A stretch of 64,000 nucleotides of DNA. Origin: Lysobacter lycopersici. GTDB lineage: Bacteria; Pseudomonadota; Gammaproteobacteria; Xanthomonadales; Xanthomonadaceae. Position 1 is the first letter of the stretch. Each line of letters opens with the position of its first letter. The notes below the pieces were generated by a model that saw nothing but the letters and a program-made list of their open reading frames with translations, did not search any database and was not told the DNA's origin. A program made the translations under genes and the position numbers. This document shows positions 34,301 to 42,181 of this stretch, one piece after another. The stretch lies in the NCBI RefSeq assembly GCF_007556775.1, contig NZ_CP041742.1:2246001-2310000 (forward strand), in the 5' to 3' direction.

Positions 34301-35004
34301 AAGCCCACAGCCACTGGCCGAACCTCGAAGTGATCGTCGTCGACAACGCTTCCTCGGACGGCACGCGCGAGTTCCTCCGCGAGTGGGAGCAGGGCGGCGC
34401 CGGGCGCAAGGCGATCCTCAACGACGGAAACCTCGGTTTCGCGGCCGGGAACAACGTGGGCCTCGCGGCGGCGACCGGCGAATACCTGGTGCTGCTCAAC
34501 AACGACACCTACGTCACCCCGAACTGGGTGCGTACCCTGGTCAACCACCTGCGCAGGAACCCGGGGGTCGGCATCGTCGGCCCGGTGACGAACAACATCG
34601 GCAACGAAGCGCGGATCGAGATCCACTACGGCGACATGCAGGAAATGCGCTCGGCCGCGGCCGCCTATACGCGGCGCCACGCCGGCGAGCTGCTGCCGAT
34701 CCGCACCGTCGCGTTCTTCTGCGTCGCGATGCCGCGCTCGACCTACGAAACGGTCGGCCCGCTGGATCCGGCCTTCGGCGTCGGCTTCTTCGAGGACGAC
34801 GATTACTGCCGCCGGGTGGAAGCCGCGGGGCTGGGCGTGGCATGCGCCGAGGATGCGTTCGTCCACCACCATCTCTCCGCCAGTTTCGACAAGCTGAAGG
34901 CAGAGACGCGCCAACAGCTGTTCCTGACGAACAAGGCGATCTACGAAGCGAAGTGGGGCGAATGGCAGCCGCATCGCTACCGCGGCCAGGCGGATGCCGG
35001 CTGA
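31354..35004 (+). CDS. Sulfotransferase / coiled spacer / two-glycosyltransferase fusion protein
   Basis: The 1216-residue protein combines several domains. Residues 12-230 are sulfotransferase-like (GMHRSGTSVLARLL as the PAPS 5'-phosphosulfate loop; LLLGRHPQEIAASL as the 3'-phosphate site). Residues 322-483 are nine copies of an 18-residue repeat (ETLGAHRGQVIGAVGEVR). A helical stretch to about 540 ends in SWSWRITRPLRVLRRLL. Residues about 594-925 are a GT-B glycosyltransferase (VKVYEYLSAGKPVVVVDLP). Residues about 958-1205 are a GT2 domain (VSVIVLAFNN, LLNNDTYVTPNW, FGVGFFEDDDYCRR). GTG at 31354, 10 bp after wecB, is the likely start. It probably assembles and sulfates a surface glycan at the inner-membrane cytoplasmic face. 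Confidence 0.9.
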   Translation: MTATTPRPNPADSAGFLVLGMHRSGTSVLARLLAAAGANPGERLVPGSLGNEEGHWEDAFAVETNERLLSALGYRWDDLRPLPRDWMRSEAAAVARAQVREYLRSSLSKHPLWAIKDPRMCLFAELWLEAFAEEGCRPSVLLLGRHPQEIAASLAVRDGMANGKAMLLWLRHALDAERATRGLPRAFIGYDELFTDPDGVMQRISRLPGGERLQATVGGSGDGSIVRQERRHHRHDGAALPEAVELAWRAHLAAAGGNDDPRAFDQADEALASADGLFAPVLQELDRERGVLWDRTARAEAALAKTTHNLADVPETLVQLRETVDAHRGQVIGAVGEVRETLGAHRGQVIGAVGEVRETLDAHRGQVIGAVGEVRETLGAHRDQVVGAVGEVRETLGAHRDQVVGAVGEVRATLDAHRGQLVDAVGEVRATLDAHRGQLVDVVSEVRQTLDAHHDQVVGVVAEVRETLDVRHGALVDAMGNQVGQLTLELREQRQAFQGEMARMHGRLQSLQYDSDLLQQVRMSWSWRITRPLRVLRRLLSGGRQARSERRKLAALLSGREADQPIEITADGSAVDTGIRQGDVPAAANPERPDVFVWAVIDWHFRTQRPQHLASALAGAGHRVFYLSNNLVDSESPGFRVESLDASGRLFQVNLHAAGAPGIYYGMPGPQTIANLRRSIGELMQWADSDGGLCILQHPFWLDIATAVPGSALLYDCMDHHAGFENNAPAVIEAEKRLTTSADLLIVTSDWLDRELADANPHRALIRNATEYAHFRDRPRRVYRDAKGRRIIGYYGAIAEWFDLELVRGIAERFPDCLVLLIGHDTIGAAAALSGLDNVEFTGEVAYGELPYYLHAFDVALLPFRVIELTLATNPVKVYEYLSAGKPVVVVDLPETAQFGGLVHRARDRGEFLAAIRESLDESGDAAARLAQARKAFASEQTWEHRAQELDAAIASMPVPRVSVIVLAFNNLELTRACLDSIEAHSHWPNLEVIVVDNASSDGTREFLREWEQGGAGRKAILNDGNLGFAAGNNVGLAAATGEYLVLLNNDTYVTPNWVRTLVNHLRRNPGVGIVGPVTNNIGNEARIEIHYGDMQEMRSAAAAYTRRHAGELLPIRTVAFFCVAMPRSTYETVGPLDPAFGVGFFEDDDYCRRVEAAGLGVACAEDAFVHHHLSASFDKLKAETRQQLFLTNKAIYEAKWGEWQPHRYRGQADAG
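32317..32802 (+). repeat. 54-bp tandem repeat, nine units, inside the fusion gene
   Basis: Eight clear 54-bp units run from 32317 to 32748, with a ninth degenerate one to 32802. Each encodes 18 residues (consensus ETLDAHRGQVIGAVGEVR). The first four or five are nearly identical in DNA, while the later ones have diverged (GQLVDAV, DQVVGVV). Eighteen residues equal five turns of a straight helix. The array can change copy number by slippage and so alter the spacer between the domains. Confidence 0.92.
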
Positions 35005-35029
35005 TGAACAACAAGGAGTCGTTGCGCGC

Positions 35030-35800
35030 ATGAGGCACGTCATCTGCCACTACCACATCTACAAGAACAGCGGCACGAGTTTCGACCGGATACTCCGCGC
35101 GAATTACGGCGAACGGCACATCAGTTTCGACGGGCCGTTCCCGTACTTCGCCATCAACCAGCAGGAACTGGCCAGGATCATCCAGAGGAACCCGAAGGCG
35201 AAGGCATTCTCGTCGCACCAGACCAGCCTGCCGCCGCCGTGCTCGCTGGAATTCACGGCACATCCCGTCGTTTTCGTGCGCCATCCGATCTTGCGCATCT
35301 ATTCCGTCTACAGGTACAAGCGCGAGGAAAACGATGCGACGCTGACCAGCATCAATGCCCGGGACATGGATTTCGGGGATTGGTGCCGGCACAGCCTCGC
35401 CCACGCCCAGGAGATCGTGCAGGTGTCGAACGCGCAGACGCGCACGCTCGGCGGAAGCCACGGCGCGGTTTCGCTGATTCGCCGGCGCGAGCGCAGCATG
35501 GAATACGACCTGGTGCAGGCGCGGCGCAATATCGCGGGAGTGGAGTTGCTGGCGCGCACCGAGCACTTCGAGCAGGACGTCGCCAGGTTCCGCGCCGTCC
35601 TGCAGCGCCACGGCATCGAATTCGACCCGTCCGGCGCCGAAGCCCACAACGTGAACGCGAGCGACTTCAGCCTCACGGTCGAGGATCGGCTGGCGAGGAT
35701 CGAGGCGGAACTGGGCGAGGAAACGTACGCGCGGGTCGTGGCCGCGAATGCGCAGGACCTCGCGATTTACGCCGAAGTCTGCGCTCGCCTCGACGGCTGA
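35030..35800 (+). CDS. Sulfotransferase family protein
   Basis: The 256-residue protein has a sulfotransferase-like PAPS site, HIYKNSGTSFDRIL (residues 9-22), and a 3'-phosphate segment VVFVRHPILRIYSVYRYKRE (about 78-97). This layout resembles the sulfotransferase family-2/heparan-type branch. The acceptor is unknown, but it follows the fusion glycosyltransferase by 25 bp, pointing to the same glycan. AAGGAG 11 nt before the ATG at 35030 supports the start. It converges on the wzt gene. Confidence 0.8.
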   Translation: MRHVICHYHIYKNSGTSFDRILRANYGERHISFDGPFPYFAINQQELARIIQRNPKAKAFSSHQTSLPPPCSLEFTAHPVVFVRHPILRIYSVYRYKREENDATLTSINARDMDFGDWCRHSLAHAQEIVQVSNAQTRTLGGSHGAVSLIRRRERSMEYDLVQARRNIAGVELLARTEHFEQDVARFRAVLQRHGIEFDPSGAEAHNVNASDFSLTVEDRLARIEAELGEETYARVVAANAQDLAIYAEVCARLDG

Positions 35801-35815
35801 GCCCGACGCCCGGCC

Positions 35816-36883
35816 TTAGCCCGGGAACTCCAGCCGGGCCAGCACCATTCCGTCCACGTTGTCGTGCAATGCGAAGGTCATCCCGGGCTGCAGCCACGGG
35901 CCGATCAGCTTGGTCCCGGTCCCTCTTCCGGTGCAGACCGTTTGTTCCGCACCGGAGGATTTTTGCACCGTCACGCTGACCGAGGTCACGTTGAACTCCG
36001 CGACATCCCAGGCAAGGACATGGCCGCTCGCCCGTTGGCCGTTGTCCGCTTCCTGATATATCCACATCGCGCGGTGTTCGGGCGGCATGGCGATGCGCGG
36101 CCGATCGAGCGCGGCCTGCCTGGCGATTTTCAGCCTGAGCGCAGTGGCTTCCGCCTCATAGGCATCCAGCACGTCGGCAGTGGGGCCAAGGGCGCGCGCC
36201 TTTCCGCCATCCAGCCACAGGCATTGGTTCGTCATCTGCCTGAGCAGGCGGTTGTTGTGCGAAGCGATGACGCAGATGTCGGCGGATTCGAAGAACGAAT
36301 CCATCCGCTCGACGACCTTGTTCTGGAAGTTGGCGTCGCCCGCGCCGATCCATTCGTCCATGACCAGGATGTGGTTGGCGAATGCGGTGGTGATCGCGAA
36401 CGCGAGCCGCATCGCCATGCCTTGCGAATAGGTGTGCATCGGCATGTGGAGGTACGGCCCGAGGCCGGCGAATTCGGCGATGCCGGGCACCGCGGCCTCG
36501 ATTTCCGGACGACTCCTGCCGGCGACCAGTCCCTTCAGGAGGATGTTGCGATAGCCCGATGCCTCGATCCGGAAACCGAGCTGGACGTTGAAGATCCCGG
36601 AAACCGGGTGGTCGCTGCGGACTTCTCCATGGCTCGGGTGGTAAATCCCGCACAGCGCGCGCAGCAGCGTGGATTTCCCCGAACCATTGTGCCCGACCAG
36701 CCCGAGCCGGTCGCCGGCGCCCAATGCGAATGAAATGTCGTCCAGGGCCCGGACGTGCGGTTTCCCGTCGATGGCGAGGATCGTGCCGCCGGTTTCGATG
36801 TTGGCCGAATCGAAATCGAACGGATCCTTCGGGCCCTTGCGCACCGGGAAGTCGATGGTGAGGTTGCTTGCCTCGAGGTGCAT
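35816..36883 (-). CDS. wzt: Polysaccharide ABC exporter ATPase (Wzt type) with C-terminal glycan-recognition-like domain
   Basis: The 355-residue ATPase drives export of an undecaprenyl-linked polysaccharide. It has Walker A GHNGSGKSTL (64-73), signature MHTYSQGMAMRLAFA, Walker B HILVMDEWIGAGD and an H-loop ICVIASHNN. After residue 240 comes a helical linker and then a beta-rich tail (about 275-355) ending GPWLQPGMTFALHDNVDG. Wzt proteins use such tails to recognise the non-reducing end of their glycan. The tail resembles the lipoprotein at 37774-38262. It lies 4 bp after wzm. Confidence 0.93.
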   Translation of the reverse strand: MHLEASNLTIDFPVRKGPKDPFDFDSANIETGGTILAIDGKPHVRALDDISFALGAGDRLGLVGHNGSGKSTLLRALCGIYHPSHGEVRSDHPVSGIFNVQLGFRIEASGYRNILLKGLVAGRSRPEIEAAVPGIAEFAGLGPYLHMPMHTYSQGMAMRLAFAITTAFANHILVMDEWIGAGDANFQNKVVERMDSFFESADICVIASHNNRLLRQMTNQCLWLDGGKARALGPTADVLDAYEAEATALRLKIARQAALDRPRIAMPPEHRAMWIYQEADNGQRASGHVLAWDVAEFNVTSVSVTVQKSSGAEQTVCTGRGTGTKLIGPWLQPGMTFALHDNVDGMVLARLEFPG

Positions 36884-36887
36884 GGCA

Positions 36888-37709
36888 TCAGATCCAGAAG
36901 GCGACTTTCTGGCGCGTCGACGCGTAAACGAGCGACCCGAACAACAGGCCCGCGGCGTTGATCGCGAGCACGACTTCCCAGCTCGCGAACGACACGGTGT
37001 TGTAGAGCAAGGGGTCGCGGAGGATGGCGAGGTAATGGGTCATCGGGTTGATCCTGGCGAGTTCGGCCAGCATGCCGTTCGTGCCGGGCATCCACAGGAT
37101 CGGAGTGATGAAGAACATCAGCCGCATGCTGGTCTGCACCGCGTGCAGGAGGTCGTGGTAGCGCACGCAGAGCGGGGCGAGCAGGGCGGAGAGCCAGACC
37201 GAAGTCACGAAATACGCGAGCAAGGCGGGCAATGCGAACAACGCGGTCGGCGTCCACGGCGTCGGTTTCCACAGCAACGCGATCGCCATGACGAGCATGA
37301 CGAGCGCGAACACCATCCAGTTGCGCAAGGTCGCCTGCAGCAGGTAGACGGGGTAGGGAACGGCCGTCCCGAGGATCCAGGCGCGCGAGTGCAGGTAGGC
37401 GCCGCAAGCGTCTGTGACCATGGAACTGATGAACGACCATGCGCCGAAGCCGATGGTCACGAAGATGGCGAATTCGCGCGTGCTCGCCGCCGACATCTGC
37501 CCGAACACGAGGACCTTCACGCCAACGAACAGGGCGAAGGAAATGGCGATCCAGGCGACGCCGAGGACGGTGCGGCGATAACGATCGCGCAGATCCTCGA
37601 GGGCGAGGTTCATCCACAGCGCGGGACTGCGCAGCGCCTGTGACCAGTCGCGGAGCGTGGCCTGGGGACTGGACGGGGTCTTGCCGCGAAGCGGGGGATT
37701 CACGGACAT
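36888..37709 (-). CDS. wzm: Polysaccharide ABC exporter permease (Wzm, ABC-2 family)
   Basis: This 273-residue inner-membrane permease has six hydrophobic segments. The early DLRDRYRRTVLGVAW motif is typical of Wzm/KpsM/TagG permeases, and LAPLCVRYHDLLHAVQTSMRLMFFITPILW marks the carboxy half. It partners the adjacent ATPase to move O-antigen or another polysaccharide across the inner membrane. I use the ATG at 37709; an in-frame extension to 37823 would overlap the upstream gene. Confidence 0.93.
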   Translation of the reverse strand: MSVNPPLRGKTPSSPQATLRDWSQALRSPALWMNLALEDLRDRYRRTVLGVAWIAISFALFVGVKVLVFGQMSAASTREFAIFVTIGFGAWSFISSMVTDACGAYLHSRAWILGTAVPYPVYLLQATLRNWMVFALVMLVMAIALLWKPTPWTPTALFALPALLAYFVTSVWLSALLAPLCVRYHDLLHAVQTSMRLMFFITPILWMPGTNGMLAELARINPMTHYLAILRDPLLYNTVSFASWEVVLAINAAGLLFGSLVYASTRQKVAFWI

Positions 37710-37773
37710 GGCGCGTCGGGACCGGCTTGATGGACCTTCGGATGCCGGCCGACGGGCCGGACGCAAGGCTGGA

Positions 37774-38262
37774 TCAGCAGGATTTGCCGCGCGGGATGGT
37801 GATGCTCCCGAGTTCCGCGCCACCCTCCTGGTTGCGCAGCTTGAAGGTCATCCCGGGCTTCAGCCAAGGGCCGGACTGGCGCTCGCCGACGGGGCCGCCG
37901 CGCCCGAAGTTGCGTTCCTTGCCTTCCTTGTCGATGACATAGACCACGACTTTCTGCGCTCCGCTCGACTCGACGTTCCAGGTCAGCGTCGTGACGCGGC
38001 GACCTGGGCAGAACTCGGCGGGATCGGCCCAGAAACCGGTCTTGCCGGAGGCCTTGATTTCGGCGATGCGCGCGGCGGACGCGAACCTCGGCGGCTTCTT
38101 CGCTTCGCCGGTCGCGGCCTGCGGCGAGGCGGCGGCCGGTTGCTGGGTCGACGCAGGCTGGGGCAAGGCGCCGTTCGCCGCGGAGTCATCGACTTTCTGC
38201 TTGCACCCAGCGAGGGCGAAGGCGAGGGCGAGGGCAAGTGCGGCGGCGATCGGTGTGCGCAT
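37774..38262 (-). CDS. Lipoprotein with a Wzt-tail-like domain
   Basis: The 162-residue product has a signal peptide and lipobox (LAGC, Cys20) followed by a Gln/Pro/Ala linker. The carboxy-terminal region (about 85-162) reads TTLTWNVESSGAQKVVVYVI, then GPWLKPGMTFKLRNQEGG. It aligns by eye over about 70 residues with the tail of the neighbouring ABC ATPase (HVLAWDVAEFNVTSVSVTVQ, GPWLQPGMTFALHDNVDG). It therefore may bind the same glycan on the envelope side. It lies 64 bp upstream of wzm and is probably the first gene of that operon. The start is the ATG giving a proper signal peptide. Confidence 0.78.
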   Translation of the reverse strand: MRTPIAAALALALAFALAGCKQKVDDSAANGALPQPASTQQPAAASPQAATGEAKKPPRFASAARIAEIKASGKTGFWADPAEFCPGRRVTTLTWNVESSGAQKVVVYVIDKEGKERNFGRGGPVGERQSGPWLKPGMTFKLRNQEGGAELGSITIPRGKSC

Positions 38263-38332
38263 GGTCTCTGGACGCAGGATGCGAGGGTGCAGCATCCTAG
38301 CACGTGGCGCAGCGGAGCCCGATGGGCGGAAA

Positions 38333-39820
38333 ATGGCGGGATTCATGAAACCGAGTCTGTCCGGCATGGCGTGGACGCGCCTGTTGTTCGGCTTCCTGAT
38401 CGCGGTTTTCGCCGCCAATGCGCTCGCCTATGCGGCCACGACGGCGGGCTGGATCGCGGTGTCGGACAACTGGTACTTCATCGACCGGATCGTCTACCCG
38501 TATGCCCACGGCAACCTGCATCCGCAGGACCTCCTGGTGAAGCGCGGCGCGATGGACCACGCGCAACCCTTGCGCAGGCTGTTGTTGTTGGCGAATTACG
38601 AGTGGTTCGACCTCGATTTCCGCATCGAGGCGCTGTTCGCGACCGTCGCGGGAATGGCATCGTTCTGCCTGCTAGGGATCGGCATTCGGCGCGAATTGCG
38701 GGCGGGTGGGCGGGCGGCGGGATTCTTCCTCGTCGCGATGGCCGCGGTGTATTTCTCGCTGTCGGCGCCGATGGTGTTCACGTGGTCGCTGTTGACGCTC
38801 GGGTTCACCAGCCATTTCTTCCTGTTCCTGTGGCTGCTGACCGCATGGGCGGTGCTGGAAGTGCCGTCGCCGGGACGGGCGGCGACGCTGGTCGTGGCCA
38901 CGTTCCTGTTCGGGCTGGTCGCCGACGACACCGCGCTGGTCGCGACGATCGCCGTCGTGCTCGCGGCGGCATTGTTCGGATGGCGCGATCGCACGAGGCG
39001 CGGCGCAGCGTTCCTGCAGGTTGCGGCCTGCATCGTCGGCATCGGGTTGTACCTTGCGTTCTACAAGGTGGCGGCACCGGTCGCGGTCGACGCGGACGCC
39101 GCCGCGGCGCATGGCTCGCGCCTGGGCGGACTGGTTTCGCAAGCAGGGCATGCATGGCAATGGATCCTGGTGCCGCTGTCGTCTTCGCTGGTGCACAGGG
39201 CCACGTTGCATGCCTGGTTCGGCGATGCGGCTGGAGTCGCGACCGTCGCGCTCGGGCTTGCATGCATCCTCGCCCACCTGTGGTTCTGGAAGAAGGCGCT
39301 GGACGGCGAAATCAACCGGACCGCTTTCATCGCCGTGTCGATCATGTTCCTGTTCTACGGCCTCGTGGCGGGCATCCTGCTCGGGCGCGTATCGGAATTC
39401 GGCGCCGAATACCTGTGGCAGCCGCGCTACGGGTTCATCTATCGCTGGCACCTCCTTGCCTTGCTGATGATGCTGGTCGCGCAATGGCCGGCGATGGCGC
39501 GGGCGGGGCAGGCTGCGCGACGGGCGCGCGGGGTCGGGGTGGCGTTGGCGGTTCTTGTCGTCGCGTTGCAGCTTCCGCTCGGCATCACGGCCTGGAAGGA
39601 CGCCAGGTATACCCGCCACGCCAACGCGGAAACCGCACGGCAACTGCTGGAGATGGGTGGCGATGCGGCGATGCAGGCGCCGGGGAAATGCGCCGCCCAA
39701 CTGGTGGTGTGCAAGTTCAACGACGCCCGCAGGCAACGCATCATCGGTTTCCTGGAACGCCAGCACTTGAACGCGTTCTCGCCCGAAGTGCGGGCGCGCA
39801 ACGGTTATCCCGGGGACTGA
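38333..39820 (+). CDS. Polytopic membrane protein, possibly GT-C-like
   Basis: The 495-residue protein has about ten hydrophobic helices. The first periplasmic-facing loop, after helix 1, reads DNWYFIDRIVYPYAHGNLHPQDLL and contains acidic residues. A long carboxy-terminal soluble tail of about 70 residues follows the last helix. This plan (acidic residue in the first loop, many helices, soluble tail) fits GT-C glycosyltransferases that use polyprenyl-linked sugars, but no family signature is certain. ATG at 38333 or 38345 is possible. It is the only plus-strand gene between two minus-strand polysaccharide blocks. Confidence 0.7.
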   Translation: MAGFMKPSLSGMAWTRLLFGFLIAVFAANALAYAATTAGWIAVSDNWYFIDRIVYPYAHGNLHPQDLLVKRGAMDHAQPLRRLLLLANYEWFDLDFRIEALFATVAGMASFCLLGIGIRRELRAGGRAAGFFLVAMAAVYFSLSAPMVFTWSLLTLGFTSHFFLFLWLLTAWAVLEVPSPGRAATLVVATFLFGLVADDTALVATIAVVLAAALFGWRDRTRRGAAFLQVAACIVGIGLYLAFYKVAAPVAVDADAAAAHGSRLGGLVSQAGHAWQWILVPLSSSLVHRATLHAWFGDAAGVATVALGLACILAHLWFWKKALDGEINRTAFIAVSIMFLFYGLVAGILLGRVSEFGAEYLWQPRYGFIYRWHLLALLMMLVAQWPAMARAGQAARRARGVGVALAVLVVALQLPLGITAWKDARYTRHANAETARQLLEMGGDAAMQAPGKCAAQLVVCKFNDARRQRIIGFLERQHLNAFSPEVRARNGYPGD

Positions 39821-39826
39821 TCCCGG

Positions 39827-40954
39827 TCAGGCCCCGAGGGCGGCGTTGCAGGCGTCCAGCACTTCGTCCATGTGTTCTTCCAACCCCACCCAAAGCGGCA
39901 GCCGCACGAGCCGATCGCTGGTCGAATCGGTCACCGGCAATTCGCCGCTGCTGCGCCCGTAGCGTTGCCCGGCAGGCGAGGAATGCAGCGGGATGTAGTG
40001 GAACACCGCGCCGATGCCGCGTTGTTTCAGGACATCGATGAACGCCGTCCGTTGTTCGAGCGACGGCAGCAGCAGGTAGTACATGTGCGCGTTGTGCGTG
40101 CAATGCGCAGGCACGATCGGCCTCCGCAGCAGGCCGCGCGCCTCCAGCGGCGCCGCCCAGGCGTGGTATCGGTCCCATATCGCGAGCCGCCTGCGGGTGA
40201 TGTCCTCCGCTTCGTCCAGTTGCGCGGCCAGGAAGGCGGCCAGGATCTCGCTTGGAAGATAGGACGACCCGACTTCCACCCACGTGTACTTGTCGACCTG
40301 GCCGCGGAAGAACTTGCTGCGGTTCGTGCCTTTCTCGCGGATGATTTCCGCGCGCTCGGCGAGCGCCGGGTCGTTGACGAGCAGTGCACCACCCTCGCCC
40401 GAGATGACGTTCTTGGTTTCGTGGAAGCTGAGTGCCCCGAGGGCGCCGATGCTTCCGAGGGGCTTGCCGCGATAGGTCGAGAAGATGCCCTGCGCCGCAT
40501 CCTCGACCACGGCAAGGCCGTGCTTCCCGGCGATGGCGAGGATGGCGTCCATCTCGCAGCCGACGCCCGCGTAGTGCACGACGCAAATGGCCCTGGTGCG
40601 TGGCGTGATCGCCGCTTCGATCAGCGATTCGTCGATGTTGAGGGTGTCGGGCCGGATGTCCACGAACACCGGGACCGCGCCGCGCAGGACGAAGGCATTG
40701 GCGGTGGAGACGAAGGTGAACGAGGGCATGATCACTTCGTCGCCCGGTTCCAGGTCCAGCAGCAGCGCGCTCATTTCAAGCGCGGCGGTGCAGGAATGCG
40801 TCAGCAGTGCCTTCGCGCAACCGGTGCGTTCCTCGAGCCATGCGTGGCAACGCTTGGTGAACGCGCCGTCCCCGGAGAGGTGGCCGTTGGCATGCGCCTG
40901 GCTGATCAGCCACAACTCGCGGCCGGTCATGTAGGGCTTGTTGAACTTGAGCAT
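39827..40954 (-). CDS. wecE: dTDP-4-amino-4,6-dideoxygalactose transaminase
   Basis: This 375-residue DegT-fold PLP aminotransferase makes dTDP-Fuc4N from dTDP-4-keto-6-deoxyglucose and glutamate. The PLP lysine is K181 in SFHETKNVISGEGG, the same number as in E. coli WecE. Very WecE-like stretches are TAALEMSALLLDLEPGDEVI, RPDTLNIDESLIEAAIT, EIIREKGTNRSKFFRGQVDK and AVFHYIPLHSSPAGQRYG. It is the most downstream gene of the minus-strand glycan block, 13 bp after a small transporter. The acyltransferase upstream could N-acylate its product. Confidence 0.93.
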   Translation of the reverse strand: MLKFNKPYMTGRELWLISQAHANGHLSGDGAFTKRCHAWLEERTGCAKALLTHSCTAALEMSALLLDLEPGDEVIMPSFTFVSTANAFVLRGAVPVFVDIRPDTLNIDESLIEAAITPRTRAICVVHYAGVGCEMDAILAIAGKHGLAVVEDAAQGIFSTYRGKPLGSIGALGALSFHETKNVISGEGGALLVNDPALAERAEIIREKGTNRSKFFRGQVDKYTWVEVGSSYLPSEILAAFLAAQLDEAEDITRRRLAIWDRYHAWAAPLEARGLLRRPIVPAHCTHNAHMYYLLLPSLEQRTAFIDVLKQRGIGAVFHYIPLHSSPAGQRYGRSSGELPVTDSTSDRLVRLPLWVGLEEHMDEVLDACNAALGA

Positions 40955-40967
40955 GGCGCGGCGCCTG

Positions 40968-41276
40968 TCAGCGGTTGTAGAGGACGATTCCTGCGAGCAC
41001 CAGCAAGAAGCCGGCGTATTGCCGCAACGAATAGCGCTCGCCCATGAAGGCCAGCGAAAGCGCCACCACCAGGAGTTGCGAAGCGGCGGTCGCGACGTAG
41101 ACCGTGTCCAGGGACAGGCCACGCAGCGCATTGTAGGTGGTGTAGGGAACCAGCAGGAAAAGCGCTATCGCGCTGCCCAGCAGCCAGCGCTGGCGGTTCC
41201 GTGCGTGCAGCTTGAATGCCACCTGCGCCAGCGCGGTGCACCCCAGCGACGCGATCAGCCAGTCAAGAGGATGCAT
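40968..41276 (-). CDS. Small 4-TM SMR/EamA-type transporter (half-transporter)
   Basis: The 102-residue protein has four hydrophobic helices. The last reads LRQYAGFLLVLAGIVLYNR, typical of the small multidrug resistance/EamA half-transporters, including the ArnE/ArnF flippase subunits for undecaprenyl-phosphate aminoarabinose. A second protein of the same size class is encoded at 41816-42181. Two such proteins often assemble as an antiparallel dimer. Its start overlaps the end of the acyltransferase gene by 14 bp. The substrate is inferred from context only. Confidence 0.82.
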   Translation of the reverse strand: MHPLDWLIASLGCTALAQVAFKLHARNRQRWLLGSAIALFLLVPYTTYNALRGLSLDTVYVATAASQLLVVALSLAFMGERYSLRQYAGFLLVLAGIVLYNR

Positions 41277-41823
41277 GGTCGGTCCGGCGCTCGCGCAGCA
41301 CCTTCGCCGGGACGCCGCCGGCGATGCAGTTGGGCGGGATGTCGCGTGTCACGACGCTGCCGGCGGCCACGACTGCGCCGCGTCCGATGCGCACGCCTTG
41401 CAACACCAGCGATCCCGCGCCGATCCAGGCGCCGTCCTCGACGACGATGTCCGCGCCGTTGTCCGCGAGGTCCGGATGGTCGGGGTCATGGCCCGCCGCG
41501 TGGAAGCGCACGTTCGGCGCGATGCGCACGTTCGAGCCGATCCGGATCCGGCTGCGTTCGCGCAGGCTGCAGTAGAACTCGACGCCGCGGTTGATGCTCA
41601 CGTCGTCGCCGATCGAGACCAGCCACGGGAATTTGACGTAGACGCGATGGTCGAAGAACACGCCCTTGCCGCATCCGCCGAGCAGCAGCCTCCACGCCGC
41701 GTTGCGCACGAACCATGGCGACACGTCGAGCAGCAAGTGCAGCAGGTGCGCGGCATAGACATAGGCGAAGTTGAGCCAGCGCTTGGCGCGCGGGCGCGCC
41801 CAGATCGAATCGAGGTCAGGCAT
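41263..41823 (-). CDS. Hexapeptide-repeat acyltransferase (maltose/galactoside O-acetyltransferase-like)
   Basis: The 186-residue left-handed beta-helix acyltransferase has hexapeptide turns VSIGDDVSINRGVEF, IRIGSNVRIAPNVRF, IVVEDGAWIGAGSLVLQGVRIGRGAVVAAGSVV, and then IAGGVPAKVLRER. The catalytic His is in FHAAGHDPDHPD. It probably acetylates a sugar; a dTDP-Fuc4N amino group (product of wecE) or a glycan hydroxyl are the likely targets. It overlaps both neighbours by a few bases, so it is tightly coupled within the operon. Confidence 0.87.
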   Translation of the reverse strand: MPDLDSIWARPRAKRWLNFAYVYAAHLLHLLLDVSPWFVRNAAWRLLLGGCGKGVFFDHRVYVKFPWLVSIGDDVSINRGVEFYCSLRERSRIRIGSNVRIAPNVRFHAAGHDPDHPDLADNGADIVVEDGAWIGAGSLVLQGVRIGRGAVVAAGSVVTRDIPPNCIAGGVPAKVLRERRTDHASS

Positions 41824-42181
41824 CGCCGGATTCCCAGGTCATCAGGCCGAGCCCGAGCATGATGACCGCGACGCCGGCGATCTTCTGCCAGCCGATCGGT
41901 TCGCCATACCAGGACGAAAGCAGCAGGATGCACGGAAAGAACAAAGCCGTGAGCGGGTAGGAATGGCTCAGGGGATAGTGCCTGTGCGTGTAGCCCCAGA
42001 TCACGAACCGCAATCCGTTCAGCCCGACCGCCACCGCGAGGATCAGCAGGAACCAGGGCTGCCAACCATGGTGGGCATCGGCCAGTTCCTTCAGCAGCAC
42101 CGCGACCGCGATCTGGATGAGCACGGTCGCCAGGACGAGCGCGACCATCATGCCGCGTCCATGCGGAACGCGTGGCCGCAT
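41816..42181 (-). CDS. Small 4-TM SMR/EamA-type transporter (second half-transporter)
   Basis: The 121-residue protein has four hydrophobic helices. Signature segments are FVIWGYTHRHYPLSHSYPLTALFFP and GEPIGWQKIAGVAVIMLGLGLM, resembling EamA/SMR carboxy halves and the ArnF-like partner. The start at 42181 overlaps the sulfotransferase stop (TGATG). ATG at 42151 (111 residues) is also possible. With the protein from 40968-41276 it may form a heterodimeric lipid-linked sugar flippase. Confidence 0.82.
   Translation of the reverse strand: MRPRVPHGRGMMVALVLATVLIQIAVAVLLKELADAHHGWQPWFLLILAVAVGLNGLRFVIWGYTHRHYPLSHSYPLTALFFPCILLLSSWYGEPIGWQKIAGVAVIMLGLGLMTWESGDA

Noticed and set aside
31333-35043. 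1236-codon open frame on the minus strand opposite the fusion glycosyltransferase
   Set aside because: It is a mirror frame produced by GC-rich codon bias. It has no recognisable domains and a repetitive His/Arg/Ala composition, while the plus strand encodes clear enzyme motifs.
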